A DNA stretch of 64,000 bases from contig CBDCEX010000015.1 of NCBI GenBank assembly GCA_965216025.1, positions 372,001 through 436,000 on the forward strand, in the 5' to 3' direction. Source of the stretch: JADFQT01 sp965216025 (lineage in GTDB: Bacteria; Chloroflexota; Dehalococcoidia; Lucifugimonadales; UBA3495). A program made the position numbers and the translations under genes. The stretch's first letter is position 1, and the number at the start of each line of letters is the position of its first letter. Under the pieces are notes generated by a model that saw nothing but the letters and a program-made list of their open reading frames with translations, made no database searches and had not been told where the DNA came from. Shown in pieces: positions 26,074 through 35,365 of this stretch.

Positions 26074-27171
26074 GTGACCACCTATGGAGTAGGGATGGTC
26101 TCCCGTCGGGCCGGAGACCCAGCCCAGCTGGAGGAGATAACGCTGCAGGAGCCCGGGCCGGGCGAGGTGCTGGTCCGCCTATTGGCCAGCGGGATTTGCC
26201 ACACTGACCTGCATTACAAGCTGGGCAACATCGGCAACGAGTTCCCATACCTGCTGGGCCACGAAGGCTCGGGCACTGTAGAGCAGGTTGGAGAAGGCGT
26301 GACCTTCCCCAGGGTGGGAGACTATGTGGTTCTAGCCTGGCGGGCCCCCTGCGGCTACTGCCGATTCTGCGCTATCGGTCAGCTCAACCTCTGCTCGGCC
26401 AGTCTTAACGCAGAGCCCAAGATGACCACCAGGAAAGACAACCTGACCATGAGCCAGGCTTTGGGAATAGGCACCCTGTGCAGCCACATGGTTATCGCGG
26501 CCAAGCAGGCGGTGCCGGTGCCAGTCGAGTGTCCCCCCGAGCAGGCCTGTCTCTTGGGCTGCGGCGTGACCACCGGTGTCGGAGCAGCACTGTACACCGC
26601 CGGCGTCCGGCGCGGCAGTAGCGTCGCGGTTTTCGGCTGCGGCGGCATCGGCACCAGCGTGATTATGGGCGCCAAGCTGGCGGGAGCCCGCCAAGTCATC
26701 GGCGTGGACATTGCCGCCAATAAGCTCACCTGGGCTAAAGAGTTCGGAGCCACCGATGTGGTGGACGCCACTAATGGCGACCCGGTGGAGGCCATCAAGG
26801 AGATGACTGACGGGCACGGCGTGGATTATTCCTTCGAGGCGGTGGGGATGCCGGAAACATTGCAGCAGGCCTTGTGGTGCCGCGACCTGGCCGGTACCTG
26901 CACCTTGATCGGCGTGCCCAGCCCGACCATGACTATGGAATTGCCCATGCTGCGGTTCTTCGGTTTGGGCGGGGCGCTGCGAGTAAGCTGGTACGGCGAC
27001 TGCCTTCCCTCCAGGGATTTCCCGTTGCTGGCGAACTACTACCTTGAGGGACGGTTGGACCTGGACCGGGTGATATCCCAGGTAATTAAATTGGAGGACA
27101 CCGAGGCGGCTTTTGAAGCCATGGAGCGGGGTGAAACCCTGCGGTCGGTGGTAAGATTTCCCGACGCCTAA
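26074..27171 (+). CDS. Zinc-dependent alcohol dehydrogenase (MDR family)
   Basis: The 365-residue protein starts at a GTG after AGGAGG. The catalytic zinc ligands are in SGICHTDLHYK and LLGHEGSGTVEQVG. The structural zinc site is partly kept (CGYCRFCAIGQLNLC). The NAD-binding Rossmann stretch is VAVFGCGGIGTSVIMGAKLA with GVDI for the NAD-preferring Asp. It resembles class III (formaldehyde-type) ADH. It probably forms an operon with the CoA transferase. Its stop overlaps that of the convergent exonuclease by 4 bp. Confidence 0.88.
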   Translation: MTTYGVGMVSRRAGDPAQLEEITLQEPGPGEVLVRLLASGICHTDLHYKLGNIGNEFPYLLGHEGSGTVEQVGEGVTFPRVGDYVVLAWRAPCGYCRFCAIGQLNLCSASLNAEPKMTTRKDNLTMSQALGIGTLCSHMVIAAKQAVPVPVECPPEQACLLGCGVTTGVGAALYTAGVRRGSSVAVFGCGGIGTSVIMGAKLAGARQVIGVDIAANKLTWAKEFGATDVVDATNGDPVEAIKEMTDGHGVDYSFEAVGMPETLQQALWCRDLAGTCTLIGVPSPTMTMELPMLRFFGLGGALRVSWYGDCLPSRDFPLLANYYLEGRLDLDRVISQVIKLEDTEAAFEAMERGETLRSVVRFPDA

Positions 27172-28049
27172 TTCGGGTCTAACGACGGCGGTTTCGGGAC
27201 CAACAGGCCCTCGAAACCCAGCTCGGCGCAGAGCTCCTGGAAGTCCGGGTTCCGCACGCCCTTCCATTCCAGTTGGTCCAGCGACTCCGCCAGCGGAACG
27301 TCCAGCCTCAGGGTCGCCAGCTCCCGATACAGTTTCGCCTCCTCCCGGCGATCCGCCAGGCTGGCGGCAATGGCGGTCGCCCCGCGGACCTTCACGTCCC
27401 AATATATGGCATCATCGGGAATCTGCTCCAGGTGGTCATATCGCGCCAAGACGGCCCCGCTGCTTTTGGCGCCCCACCGGGGAATTCCGGGAATTCCGTC
27501 GGCGGCGTCACCCACCAGCGCCAAGTAATCCGGTATGGAAGCGGGTAGCACGCCGAATTTTAGCTGGACCCCGACTTCATCCAGGGTTTGCTCCCGGCGG
27601 CGGTCCAGGCAAACCACTTGCTGGCCCCGCACCATCTGGGCCAGGTCTTTGTCGGGCGTGCAGATGACCACCTGCTCCACCGCCGGATCATCGCCCCACT
27701 TGTGGGCCGCGCTGGCCAGAGCATCGTCTGCCTCGAACTCGGTCATCGGCCAGACCACAAGTCCCAGGGCCTGGCTGGCCTGTTCCGCCAATTCAAACTG
27801 AGCACTCAGGTCTTCCGGCGTTCCCTCGCCGGTTTTGTAGCCGGCGAAGAGATCATTTCGGAAGGACTTCACCACATGGTCGAAGGCGATGGCCACGTGG
27901 GTAACGTCCTCTTGCCGCAGCAAAGCCAGCAGGGTTTGCATCAACCCGCGCACGGCGCCCACCTCCCGCCCGTCGGGAGCTTGGCGGGAGGGCTGGGCGA
28001 AGTAGGCCCGGAAGAGTTCGTAAGTGCCGTCTACTAGGTGGATTTTCAC
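27168..28049 (-). CDS. Standalone 5'-3' exonuclease / flap nuclease (PolI N-domain-like)
   Basis: The 293-residue product is read from the GTG at 28049 (MKIHLVDGTYELFRAYFAQP); the TTG at 28064 lies in a MITE and is unlikely. Acidic metal ligands are visible in LVDGTY, TEFEADDALA and ICTPDKDLAQ. The helix-hairpin-helix LVGDAADGIPGIPRWGAKSS is typical of the PolA 5' nuclease domain. No polymerase domain follows. It likely removes flaps or RNA primers. The upstream region is taken up by a repeat element, so its original promoter may have been displaced. Confidence 0.88.
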   Translation of the reverse strand: MKIHLVDGTYELFRAYFAQPSRQAPDGREVGAVRGLMQTLLALLRQEDVTHVAIAFDHVVKSFRNDLFAGYKTGEGTPEDLSAQFELAEQASQALGLVVWPMTEFEADDALASAAHKWGDDPAVEQVVICTPDKDLAQMVRGQQVVCLDRRREQTLDEVGVQLKFGVLPASIPDYLALVGDAADGIPGIPRWGAKSSGAVLARYDHLEQIPDDAIYWDVKVRGATAIAASLADRREEAKLYRELATLRLDVPLAESLDQLEWKGVRNPDFQELCAELGFEGLLVPKPPSLDPN

Positions 28050-28060
28050 GCTCGGCCTCG

Positions 28061-28180
28061 GCAACTATCTCAAAACGTGGTTCGACAGGCTCACCACGAA
28101 CGGAAAAGAACGCTGCCCCGTTCGTCCTGAGCTTGTCGAAGGACGGTCCACCCAGAATACAAGAGTTTTGAGATAATTTC
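28061..28180. mobile_element. IS5-type MITE carrying a REP-like hairpin
   Basis: The ends AACTATCTCAAAAC and GTTTTGAGATAATT match the 16-base ends of the IS5 element at 59985-60907. Inside, two REP-like units (TTCGACAGGCTCACCACGAA and CGTTCGTCCTGAGCTTGTCG) face each other. It lies between the start of the exonuclease gene and the end of pepC, 5 bp from the pepC stop. Confidence 0.75.
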
Positions 28181-28184
28181 TCCG

Positions 28185-29552
28185 TCAGCCGATTCCACCG
28201 GCTGCCCCACCGCGCGCCAGGGATCCCATCGGGTCCCAGGGTGGCAAAACAATGGGCTCCAAATCCAGCGCCCACTGCAAGTCCTCGGGCAGGTAGCTCT
28301 TGGGCACGGCGATCTCGAACATGTACTCGGCGAACCAGGAGTCGTTCATGAGGAAAAAGCCCTTGTCGCCCACCTTGTCATCCCAGCTGTTCTCCACCCG
28401 CCAGCGCCGGGGCTGACCGTCGACCACGTCCACGCCGGTAAACAGCATGGCATGGGTCATTCTGGTCTGGTGATACTCCAACCGCGCCGCTTTATCCATG
28501 CCGAACTCGGCGCCATAGACCCCGGCATAGTCGAACAAATCCGCGTCCCAAATCCCCTTGTCCCGGTGCATCTGCTTGCCGGTATCGCAGCCCATCCAGA
28601 CCGGCTTACCGTCCTGCAGCATTTTCAGGGTCAGGTCTTTCATCAGCTGGATATCCACGTTCAAGTAGCGGATGGGAACTCCATCGACCACGTTGCCCAG
28701 GTACTGGATGGTGTAGGTGCGACCAACCGGACTGGTCTCCCGGGGGTCATGCACCAGACACACATAATCGTCCATAGGCGTGACGATGTACTTCTCGGCG
28801 AACTGGGCCGGAGTCATCTCTCCATCCCGGTGAAACTCGTCGTCCTTGTCGGTCCACTGCCAGTTGAACTGGCTGGGTGGAGTACCCAGGTGGATGCACA
28901 AAACCTGGTAAATCACATTCAGCGTCTCGTTCTTGGTCTGGCGCATCGCCTCCAGGCCCGACTCGCTGGCGTAGCTCTGGCGAATAGCCTGCGCCCCCTG
29001 CCGAAGCTGGTAGTTAAGGATGAAGTTCATGCGCATGGAGTTACTGGAACTCTCCGTCTCCGGCATTACTTCTTTGGGCACCGCGCCGTGCTTCTTGATT
29101 AAACTGACGAACATGTCCCACTGCCCGCCGTCGTTGATGGAGCTTTGCAGCAGCCAGGAAACGGTTCGGTCATCTATTGGCCGGTCGGCGGTTTCAATTA
29201 CCGCCTCCAGGAGAAAGTTGGCCCGCTCCAGCTTGTCCCAAAACATGACGTAATTCTGGCTGTACTCGAATTGCTTCAGGTTCAAGACGTTCTTGGTCTC
29301 CGAGCGAAACAGGTTGAGCCCGGCGAACATCCAACACCGGCCGGACCGGGCCTGGTTGGTTACCTTCCAGTCATCCAGGACATTGGAGAAATTGTGGGCC
29401 GCTTCGGTGACCACATTCCGGTTGAGGGCTACCTCGTTCACGTCGTGCTGGGTAACCACATTCTGCATCAGACGCAGAGGGGTGTTGTCCCGAACCTGGG
29501 CGTGGAAATTCGCCAGTTGCTCGGCGGTGAGGGCGCCGGTCGGATCGTTCAT
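28185..29552 (-). CDS. pepC: Bleomycin hydrolase-type aminopeptidase PepC (C1B)
   Basis: The 455-residue papain-fold cysteine aminopeptidase starts at the ATG at 29552, after AGGGGAGAG; an upstream in-frame start at 29693 overlaps the divergent gene. Catalytic residues are Cys73 in QARSGRCWMFAGLN, His in RMTHAMLFTGVD and Asn in RVENSWDDKVG. Family members form cytoplasmic hexamers that trim peptides. The C-terminus ends PMGSLARGGAAGGIG, slightly longer than usual. Confidence 0.92.
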   Translation of the reverse strand: MNDPTGALTAEQLANFHAQVRDNTPLRLMQNVVTQHDVNEVALNRNVVTEAAHNFSNVLDDWKVTNQARSGRCWMFAGLNLFRSETKNVLNLKQFEYSQNYVMFWDKLERANFLLEAVIETADRPIDDRTVSWLLQSSINDGGQWDMFVSLIKKHGAVPKEVMPETESSSNSMRMNFILNYQLRQGAQAIRQSYASESGLEAMRQTKNETLNVIYQVLCIHLGTPPSQFNWQWTDKDDEFHRDGEMTPAQFAEKYIVTPMDDYVCLVHDPRETSPVGRTYTIQYLGNVVDGVPIRYLNVDIQLMKDLTLKMLQDGKPVWMGCDTGKQMHRDKGIWDADLFDYAGVYGAEFGMDKAARLEYHQTRMTHAMLFTGVDVVDGQPRRWRVENSWDDKVGDKGFFLMNDSWFAEYMFEIAVPKSYLPEDLQWALDLEPIVLPPWDPMGSLARGGAAGGIG

Positions 29553-29685
29553 ATTATCTCTCCCCTTATTTTGGGACATAAGTAAAGTCTGGCAGGTCTG
29601 GGGCGCCTGGTTTCCGTATTTAGTTCCTTCGGCGTAACCATTAACATTATAATATATCCATCCCTCTTCCGGCGGGAGGCTCTTT

Positions 29686-30891
29686 ATGAGCACGATTTAC
29701 CTGGACTACAACGCCACTACCCCCATCGACCCCCAGGTGGCTGAGGCCATGCTGCCCTATCTCCACCAGCACTTCGGCAATCCATCCAGCAGCCACGCCT
29801 ACGGCCAAACCGCCGCCGCCGCGGTGGACCGGGCTCGGGGCCAGCTGGCCGGAATGCTGGGATGCGGCGCTGAGGAGGTTGTCTTCACCAGTGGCGGCAC
29901 CGAATCCAACAATCACGCCATCAAAGGGGTAGCCGCCGCCTACCGGCAAAAGGGCAACCACATAATTACCTCGGCGGTGGAGCACCCGGCCGTGCTGGAG
30001 GTCTGCAAGTGGCTGGAGACCCAGGGGCTCCGCGTCACTTACCTGCCAGTGGATGGCTTTGGCGCGGTGGATCCCCAACGGGTCGAAGCGGCGCTGACGC
30101 CGGAGACTATCCTGGTCAGCATCATGCACGCCAATAACGAGGTGGGCACCATCCAGCCCATCCCGGAAATCGCGGCGATTGCCCACCGCCACGGAGCGCT
30201 GGTGCACACCGACGCCGCCCAGTCGGTGGGAAAGATACCGGTGAACGTACAAGATTTGGACGTGGACCTGCTTTCCATTGCCGGGCACAAACTCTACGCT
30301 CCCAAGGGCATAGGGGCATTATATATCAGGCAGGGCGTCCGGCTGGAGAAGCTGATGCACGGCGCCGGGCATGAGATGGGCTGGCGGGCCGGAACGGAGA
30401 ACGTGCTGCACACGGTTGGTCTGGGCCAGGCCTGCCAGATGATCCAGGAAAATCTGCCCGCGTATCGTAGCCATCTGGCGCAGATGAGAGACCGGCTGGA
30501 AAAGGGACTGAACCAGCACCTTCCAGACCTTTGGATCAACGGCCATCCGGAAAACCGGCTGCCCAACACCTGCAGCGTTAGTTTCGAGAACCTGGAGGCC
30601 AACACCTTGCTGTCCCAATTGGAGGAAGTGGCCGCCTCGGCCGGAGCCGCCTGCCACGCCGATGGGGTGGAGGTTTCCAGCGTGCTGGCAGCCATGGACC
30701 TGCCCCTGCCCTACGCCATGGGGACCCTTCGGTTCTCAGTGGGACGATTTACCACCGAGGAAGAAATCGATCAAGCCGTAGCGGAGATCGTTCGGGTCGT
30801 CGCTCGCCAAAAGCAGGCCCAGGCCGCCATGTCATTTCAAGGGAGCCCTTCGGCTCGGCTCAGGATAGACTCCGCAACCGAGAAATCTTAG
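29686..30891 (+). CDS. Cysteine desulfurase (NifS/IscS family)
   Basis: The 401-residue PLP enzyme takes sulfur from cysteine for Fe-S clusters or thio-modification. It shows IYLDYNATTPIDP, the PLP-stacking His100 in AVEHPAV, PLP lysine Lys202 in SIAGHKLYAPKG, and the persulfide Cys323 in ASAGAACHA. The spacing fits the NifS-like group I. No iscU or other cluster gene is adjacent. The last 25 residues (SFQGSPSARLRIDS...) look like low-conservation extension. Confidence 0.9.
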   Translation: MSTIYLDYNATTPIDPQVAEAMLPYLHQHFGNPSSSHAYGQTAAAAVDRARGQLAGMLGCGAEEVVFTSGGTESNNHAIKGVAAAYRQKGNHIITSAVEHPAVLEVCKWLETQGLRVTYLPVDGFGAVDPQRVEAALTPETILVSIMHANNEVGTIQPIPEIAAIAHRHGALVHTDAAQSVGKIPVNVQDLDVDLLSIAGHKLYAPKGIGALYIRQGVRLEKLMHGAGHEMGWRAGTENVLHTVGLGQACQMIQENLPAYRSHLAQMRDRLEKGLNQHLPDLWINGHPENRLPNTCSVSFENLEANTLLSQLEEVAASAGAACHADGVEVSSVLAAMDLPLPYAMGTLRFSVGRFTTEEEIDQAVAEIVRVVARQKQAQAAMSFQGSPSARLRIDSATEKS

Positions 30892-30940
30892 ATTCCTCGC
30901 CTGCGCTAAGGTCGGGCTGCGCTGGAAATAGCCCGTCCGC

Positions 30941-31006
30941 CCTTCGACAGGCTCAGGACGAACGAGATTAAAACCGCTCGTGGTGACCTTTCGAGATAGT
31001 TAGTTA
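30941..31006. repeat. REP-like unit with half IS5-type end
   Basis: CCTTCGACAGGCTCAGGACG (30941-30960, continuing AACG) is the same unit seen at 28084, 42459, 43097 and 58113. It is followed by CGCTCGTGGTGACC and TCGAGATAGTTA, a degenerate IS5-type terminus that supplies the stop codon of the LigB-type gene at 31004. Confidence 0.6.
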
Positions 31007-31974
31007 CTCCCAAATGGCTGCAACGCGGTAGGCGAGCTGGGTCTGGGTTTCCAAGACATCGACTATGTTGGCCGGTTTGTCCCCGATAATGCCCAGCGTG
31101 ATGATCCAGTTTAATATCTCGTGGTCCCCGGACTGCTGCAGCTCTTCCGGCGTCAGCTCCGACAACTTTACTCCCTGACCGCTGCGCACCCACTCCAGAT
31201 TCCGCCGGTCGGTCTCCACATCGATCTGCCGGCACTGGAACTTATGAGCCAAGAAGCTGTGAGACCAACTGGATGAGGCTACCACCGCGATCTTCTCGGA
31301 ACGGGTATCCAGGAATTTGCGGATGCCCTGGCCCAGCTGGTAACATCTCTGGGGCGTCGGCCGAGGGGGATAGTCCGGTCCGGCCTCTTCCCCGTAGCAG
31401 TTGACGAAGAAGGGCAGCAGGGGGAATTTGCCCTCCGGGTCAAGAAAGACCAGCGGGTTGATGTGGGCATGGGCCAACCCCCACTCCCACCCCTTGAGGG
31501 CGCTGGAGGAAGCCAGGTCGAAACCATCCCGGATCAGGTGGTTCCGCATCGCTTGAGAAAATTCCTTGGGGCAGCTAAAGGAGTATTTGGTCTCCGGCCC
31601 GGCGTCCCAGAGATTCACCCGGGCGCCCGGACGCTGAAAGGGATACCCTCTACCTGGGAGCCGGTATAGATGCAAAAGGGCGGCAGATTTTCCTGCAAGA
31701 AATTCTCCGCCTGGTCATCACCAATGATCATTAAAACGTCGGGATTGAATTCATGGAGCCGGTCGTGGAGCACCTGGAAGGAGTCCATCACCCGCTGCTG
31801 GTCTTTCCGATCCTGGGTCAGGCCGTTGTCGTCGCCCAACTCCGCCACCAGCTGGGGCGGCTTTTCATAGTTGGGAACTCGGGCGTACATCCGCTCCCGG
31901 CTATTGGCCCAATTGTCCGCCGGGTTCAAGATTATGGGCCCGTGGGAGCAACCTAGTCCCAATATCTCCGCCAT
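31004..31974 (-). pseudogene. LigB-type extradiol dioxygenase family protein, frameshifted
   Basis: The N-terminal frame starts at the ATG at 31974, after AGGAGG: MAEILGLGCSHGPIILNPAD with a metal-type His, and DVLMIIGDDQAENF. It leaves the family sequence after QVEGIPF near 31635. The rest continues one frame away (QRPGARVNLWDAG, GLAHAHINPLVFL, VASSSWSHSFLAHKF) to 31004. Joined, it gives about 322 residues, like the beta subunit of protocatechuate 4,5-dioxygenase. One base added or lost explains the break; a sequencing error is possible. Substrate unknown. Confidence 0.75.
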
Positions 31975-32193
31975 GACGCTCCTCCTAATAGGGGATTAAC
32001 CCCTTGGTGAATTATCCCAATTATCGCAGATACCGGGGCGCTGCAAAAGCGGGACCTATTCCGACTTATGCGTCACCGCCCGCCAGAGCCACCATCTGGG
32101 GAAATCCCCCTAAATCTCCTTTGGCAAAGGGGGACTTAAGGGAATTTGGATCTCACCAGTTTATTAATTTCTTTCAGGGTCGCTTCGAGGATT

Positions 32194-33330
32194 CTACTCC
32201 TCCATTTGGAAGTATTTGCCCTCGGTTTTTATAGCCGGAGCTATGACCATTTCCGCCTTGTGGAAATCTCGGATGGTATAGGCGCCGCACATTCCCATAC
32301 TAACTTTCAGGGCGCCAATCAGGTTCTGGGTGCCGTTAGTCACCGATGTCGGTCCAAACAGAATCTGCTGGATAGTCCCTTTAGTGCCCACTTTGATGCG
32401 AGTGCCGCGAGGTAACTCCGGGTTGGCGTTGGCCATGCCCCAGTTGTAACCACGGCCGGGCGCCTCTTCGGCCTGAGCGATGGGCGTGCCAATCATTACG
32501 CCATCGGCGCCGCTGGCGATGGATTTGCACAAGTCCCCGCCGGTCCGGATACCGCCATCGGTAATTATTGCCACGTACCGCCCGGTACGGTGGAAGTAGT
32601 CTTCCCGGGCGGTGGCACACTCCATGGTTGCGGTAACCTGGGGCACCCCCACGCCGGTAACCTCCCTGGTCGTGCAGGCGGCGCCTGGTCCCACCCCCAC
32701 CAGGATGCCGTCGATGCCAGTCTCCATCAATTCCATCGTTACGTTATAGCTCACACAGTTCCCCACTACCACCGGCACCTTGAGGCTTTTGATCAGGTCC
32801 GAGAATATTAGCCCCCGATAGCTCCGAGACATATGCCTGGCGGTAGTTACGGTGGATTGCACGAACACCAGGTCGGCTCCGGCCTCAACGGCAATCGGAC
32901 TGATCCGTTTGGTATTTTGGGGAGTGAAGGAAACCGCGCAGACCGCGCCCGACTGCTTGATTTCAGCAACTCTTTTTCCAACGAGTTCTTCTTTAATCGG
33001 CTCTGCATAAACTTGCTGCAGATATCGGGTCACCTCCGATTGGGGCATGGAAGTTATTTCTTCTAGGACGGAATAGGGGTCATCATACCGGGTGTAGAGT
33101 CCCTCCGCGTTGAGGACGCCCAACCCGCCCATCTCATGCATCAAGGTGGCGAAACGAGGAGAGACCGCGCCGTCCATTGCGGAGGCCAACACCGGAGTGT
33201 CGAAAGCCTGGTTGCCGATGGTCATCTTAGTGGAAGTCATGTCCGGATTTATGGTTACCTCTCCCGGAACAATCGCCACATCGTCGAAGCCGTAGGAGTG
33301 TTGCAATTCCTTGAAAAGTCGCCTGCCCAT
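32194..33330 (-). CDS. guaB3: GuaB3-type IMP dehydrogenase family protein
   Basis: The 378-residue TIM-barrel protein lacks CBS domains. It has the IMPDH active loop GVGPGAACTTREVTGVGVPQ with Cys219, the phosphate loop IITDGGIRTGGDLCKSIASG ADGVMIG, and the N-terminal FDDVAIVPGEVTINP. It fits the GuaB3 group, which may act as GMP reductase or IMP dehydrogenase-like enzyme; the exact reaction is uncertain. Transcribed toward the LigB-type gene with a 220-bp gap. Confidence 0.85.
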   Translation of the reverse strand: MGRRLFKELQHSYGFDDVAIVPGEVTINPDMTSTKMTIGNQAFDTPVLASAMDGAVSPRFATLMHEMGGLGVLNAEGLYTRYDDPYSVLEEITSMPQSEVTRYLQQVYAEPIKEELVGKRVAEIKQSGAVCAVSFTPQNTKRISPIAVEAGADLVFVQSTVTTARHMSRSYRGLIFSDLIKSLKVPVVVGNCVSYNVTMELMETGIDGILVGVGPGAACTTREVTGVGVPQVTATMECATAREDYFHRTGRYVAIITDGGIRTGGDLCKSIASGADGVMIGTPIAQAEEAPGRGYNWGMANANPELPRGTRIKVGTKGTIQQILFGPTSVTNGTQNLIGALKVSMGMCGAYTIRDFHKAEMVIAPAIKTEGKYFQMEE

Positions 33331-33531
33331 GGCAGTTCACCTCACACCTAAACCCAGATTATTTAACCCCGGACTCTAGCAGGGATAACGTCAAAAAGCA
33401 ACCACGAAAATCCGCAAACATCCGGTTTCCGTCGTGCCCCAATACCCGCCTTCTCCGGTCCTACGACCAACCCCCAGGACCAAAAATACGGCTCCTGGTG
33501 GCTCAGATCCCCTAATCCATTTCCAGTCAGG

Positions 33532-34962
33532 TTAGGCCACACCGGCGGCTTGCCGGGCGCGCTGGCCATTTTCGATGGCGGCACGAATAGCCAGCCGCAG
33601 GGTCGGGGCGAAGACCAGCTCCATGTCGCCAACAGGTTCCACATCCCGGCGGGCGGTCTCCGGGAGGACGCAGCGAGCAAGCCCCAGCCTTGATGCTTCC
33701 CGAATCCGTCGCTGCGGCTGGGGCACGTTTCTCAGCTCGCCACTGAGCCCAACCTCACCAAATGCTACCAGGTCCGGCGCCAGGGGCTGGTTGTGAAAAC
33801 TTGAAGCTACCGCCAGACATAACCCCAGGTCGGCCGCGGGTTCGCTGACCCGAAATCCTCCGGCGACGTTTACGATGACGTCCTGGCCTCCCAGCTCCAG
33901 GCCGGCCCTTCTGCTCGCCACCGCGGTCAGCATCAGCAGGCGGTTATAGTCCACGCCGTTGCCGACCCGGCGCGGCACGGGGGCATGGGCCGGAGAGGTT
34001 AAAGCCTGAATCTCAAGCAACAGCGGCCGGGAGCCTTCCAGCACCGGAACCAGGGCGGAGCCTACCGCCCGGTCGTATCTCTGGGACAGCAGCGCCTGAG
34101 ATGGGTCCGACACCTCCACCAGCCCCTGGCTGGTCATATCGAAGACCCCCACTTCGGTGGTGGAACCGAATCGGTTCTTACCGCTGCGGAGAATCCGATA
34201 TCCATTCAGCTCCTGCCCTTCCAGATACATAACCAGGTCGACCATGTGCTCCAGAACTCTGGGCCCGGCCAGGGAACCGTCCTTGGTCATGTGCCCGGCC
34301 AAAAAAACCGGAACGTTCCGCATTTTTGCCCAGCGCATCAAGCGAAGAGCACATTCCCGGACTTGAACCACGCTGCCCGGCCCGGAGGGGGCCTCCGCGG
34401 TATACAGCGTTTGCACCGAATCAACAACGACCAGGGACGGGCGGCTCTCTTCCAGCCGGTGCAAGATCTGCTCCACATCAGTTTCCGCCAGCAGATATAC
34501 ACCCTGGCCGGTAAAACCGAGGCGTTGGCAGCGTAATTTGACCTGGTGGGCCGACTCCTCCCCGCTGACGTAAACCACGGTCCGGCCCGACGTAGAGAAA
34601 TGCTGGGCCGCCTGGAGTAGCAGGGTGGATTTTCCCACGCCCGGTTCTCCGGCCAGCAGCATGACCGACCCGGGTACTACGCCGCCACCCAGAACCCGGT
34701 TCAGCTCGGCGGATGCCAGCTTTATGCGCTGTTGATCCTCCGGCCGGAGGGCGGCCAATTCCTGGAGTGGCTCCGCAGCGGAAGCGAGCCAGGAAGGCCG
34801 GACTGGATTATGGGCTGGAGCGGGGGATGGAGCCTGGGATTCTTTCAGGGGCAGCGAGGAGTCGCAGGAAGGGGATGGGCAAAAGCCGAACCATTTGGCG
34901 CTTTGATAACCGCATTCCTGGCAGACGAATACGGACCGCCGCTGTTCCTTATGACGATTCAT
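33532..34962 (-). CDS. radA: DNA repair protein RadA (Sms)
   Basis: The roughly 476-residue product starts at the ATG at 34962, after GGAAGG; a GTG three codons upstream is possible. Domains in order: C4 zinc finger (FVCQECGYQSAKWFGFCPSP), RecA-like ATPase with Walker A GEPGVGKST, the RadA-specific KNRFGST, and a C-terminal Lon-like domain (NVAGGFRVSEPAADLGLCLA). RadA drives branch migration in recombinational repair. Upstream, 34972-35300 holds only repeats. clpC lies on the same strand further upstream. Confidence 0.95.
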   Translation of the reverse strand: MNRHKEQRRSVFVCQECGYQSAKWFGFCPSPSCDSSLPLKESQAPSPAPAHNPVRPSWLASAAEPLQELAALRPEDQQRIKLASAELNRVLGGGVVPGSVMLLAGEPGVGKSTLLLQAAQHFSTSGRTVVYVSGEESAHQVKLRCQRLGFTGQGVYLLAETDVEQILHRLEESRPSLVVVDSVQTLYTAEAPSGPGSVVQVRECALRLMRWAKMRNVPVFLAGHMTKDGSLAGPRVLEHMVDLVMYLEGQELNGYRILRSGKNRFGSTTEVGVFDMTSQGLVEVSDPSQALLSQRYDRAVGSALVPVLEGSRPLLLEIQALTSPAHAPVPRRVGNGVDYNRLLMLTAVASRRAGLELGGQDVIVNVAGGFRVSEPAADLGLCLAVASSFHNQPLAPDLVAFGEVGLSGELRNVPQPQRRIREASRLGLARCVLPETARRDVEPVGDMELVFAPTLRLAIRAAIENGQRARQAAGVA

Positions 34963-35076
34963 CAGGCCCACCTTCCCACACTAATACTTGGGAGAATCTC
35001 GCAGAGTTTGGATAGATAACCAAACCAAAGTGGAATCTACATCGACACCGGATTGGGTAGGACTGCCAACACGGTC

Positions 35077-35148
35077 ATTCCGGCGAACGCCGGAATCCAG
35101 GGAACAGTGCAGAATGTACTTTCCTGGACACCGGATTACGCCGGTGTG
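35077..35148. repeat. Intergenic paired-hairpin repeat
   Basis: Two small hairpins, ATTCCGGCGAACGCCGGAAT (35077-35096) and ACACCGGATTACGCCGGTGT (35129-35148), are separated by 32 bp. This is a type of intergenic repeat common in GC-rich genomes. It lies between clpC and radA. Confidence 0.6.
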
Positions 35149-35303
35149 ACGAAGGTTTTTGCTCCTTCAGGCTGCGTAAGGTAACACACTCCCGATTACC
35201 GAAGCAGACTCTGGGGTTTAGCTGAGCAGCAGTTTTCACCTTGCTCTTAGTCTAGTTGGGTCCCACCTTAACTTTGGTTCAGGAGTGGGCCGATTATAGC
35301 AGG

Positions 35304-35330
35304 AAGGGGCCCCGTTTTAGGGGGCCCCTT
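35304..35330 (-). terminator. Strong hairpin downstream of clpC
   Basis: AAGGGGCCCC and GGGGCCCCTT form a 10-bp GC stem with a short loop 36 bp after the clpC stop. The T-run is weak, so termination efficiency is uncertain. Confidence 0.6.
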
Positions 35331-35365
35331 GTCAGTGAACATCGAAACCTTTGCCCAGACCGTAT

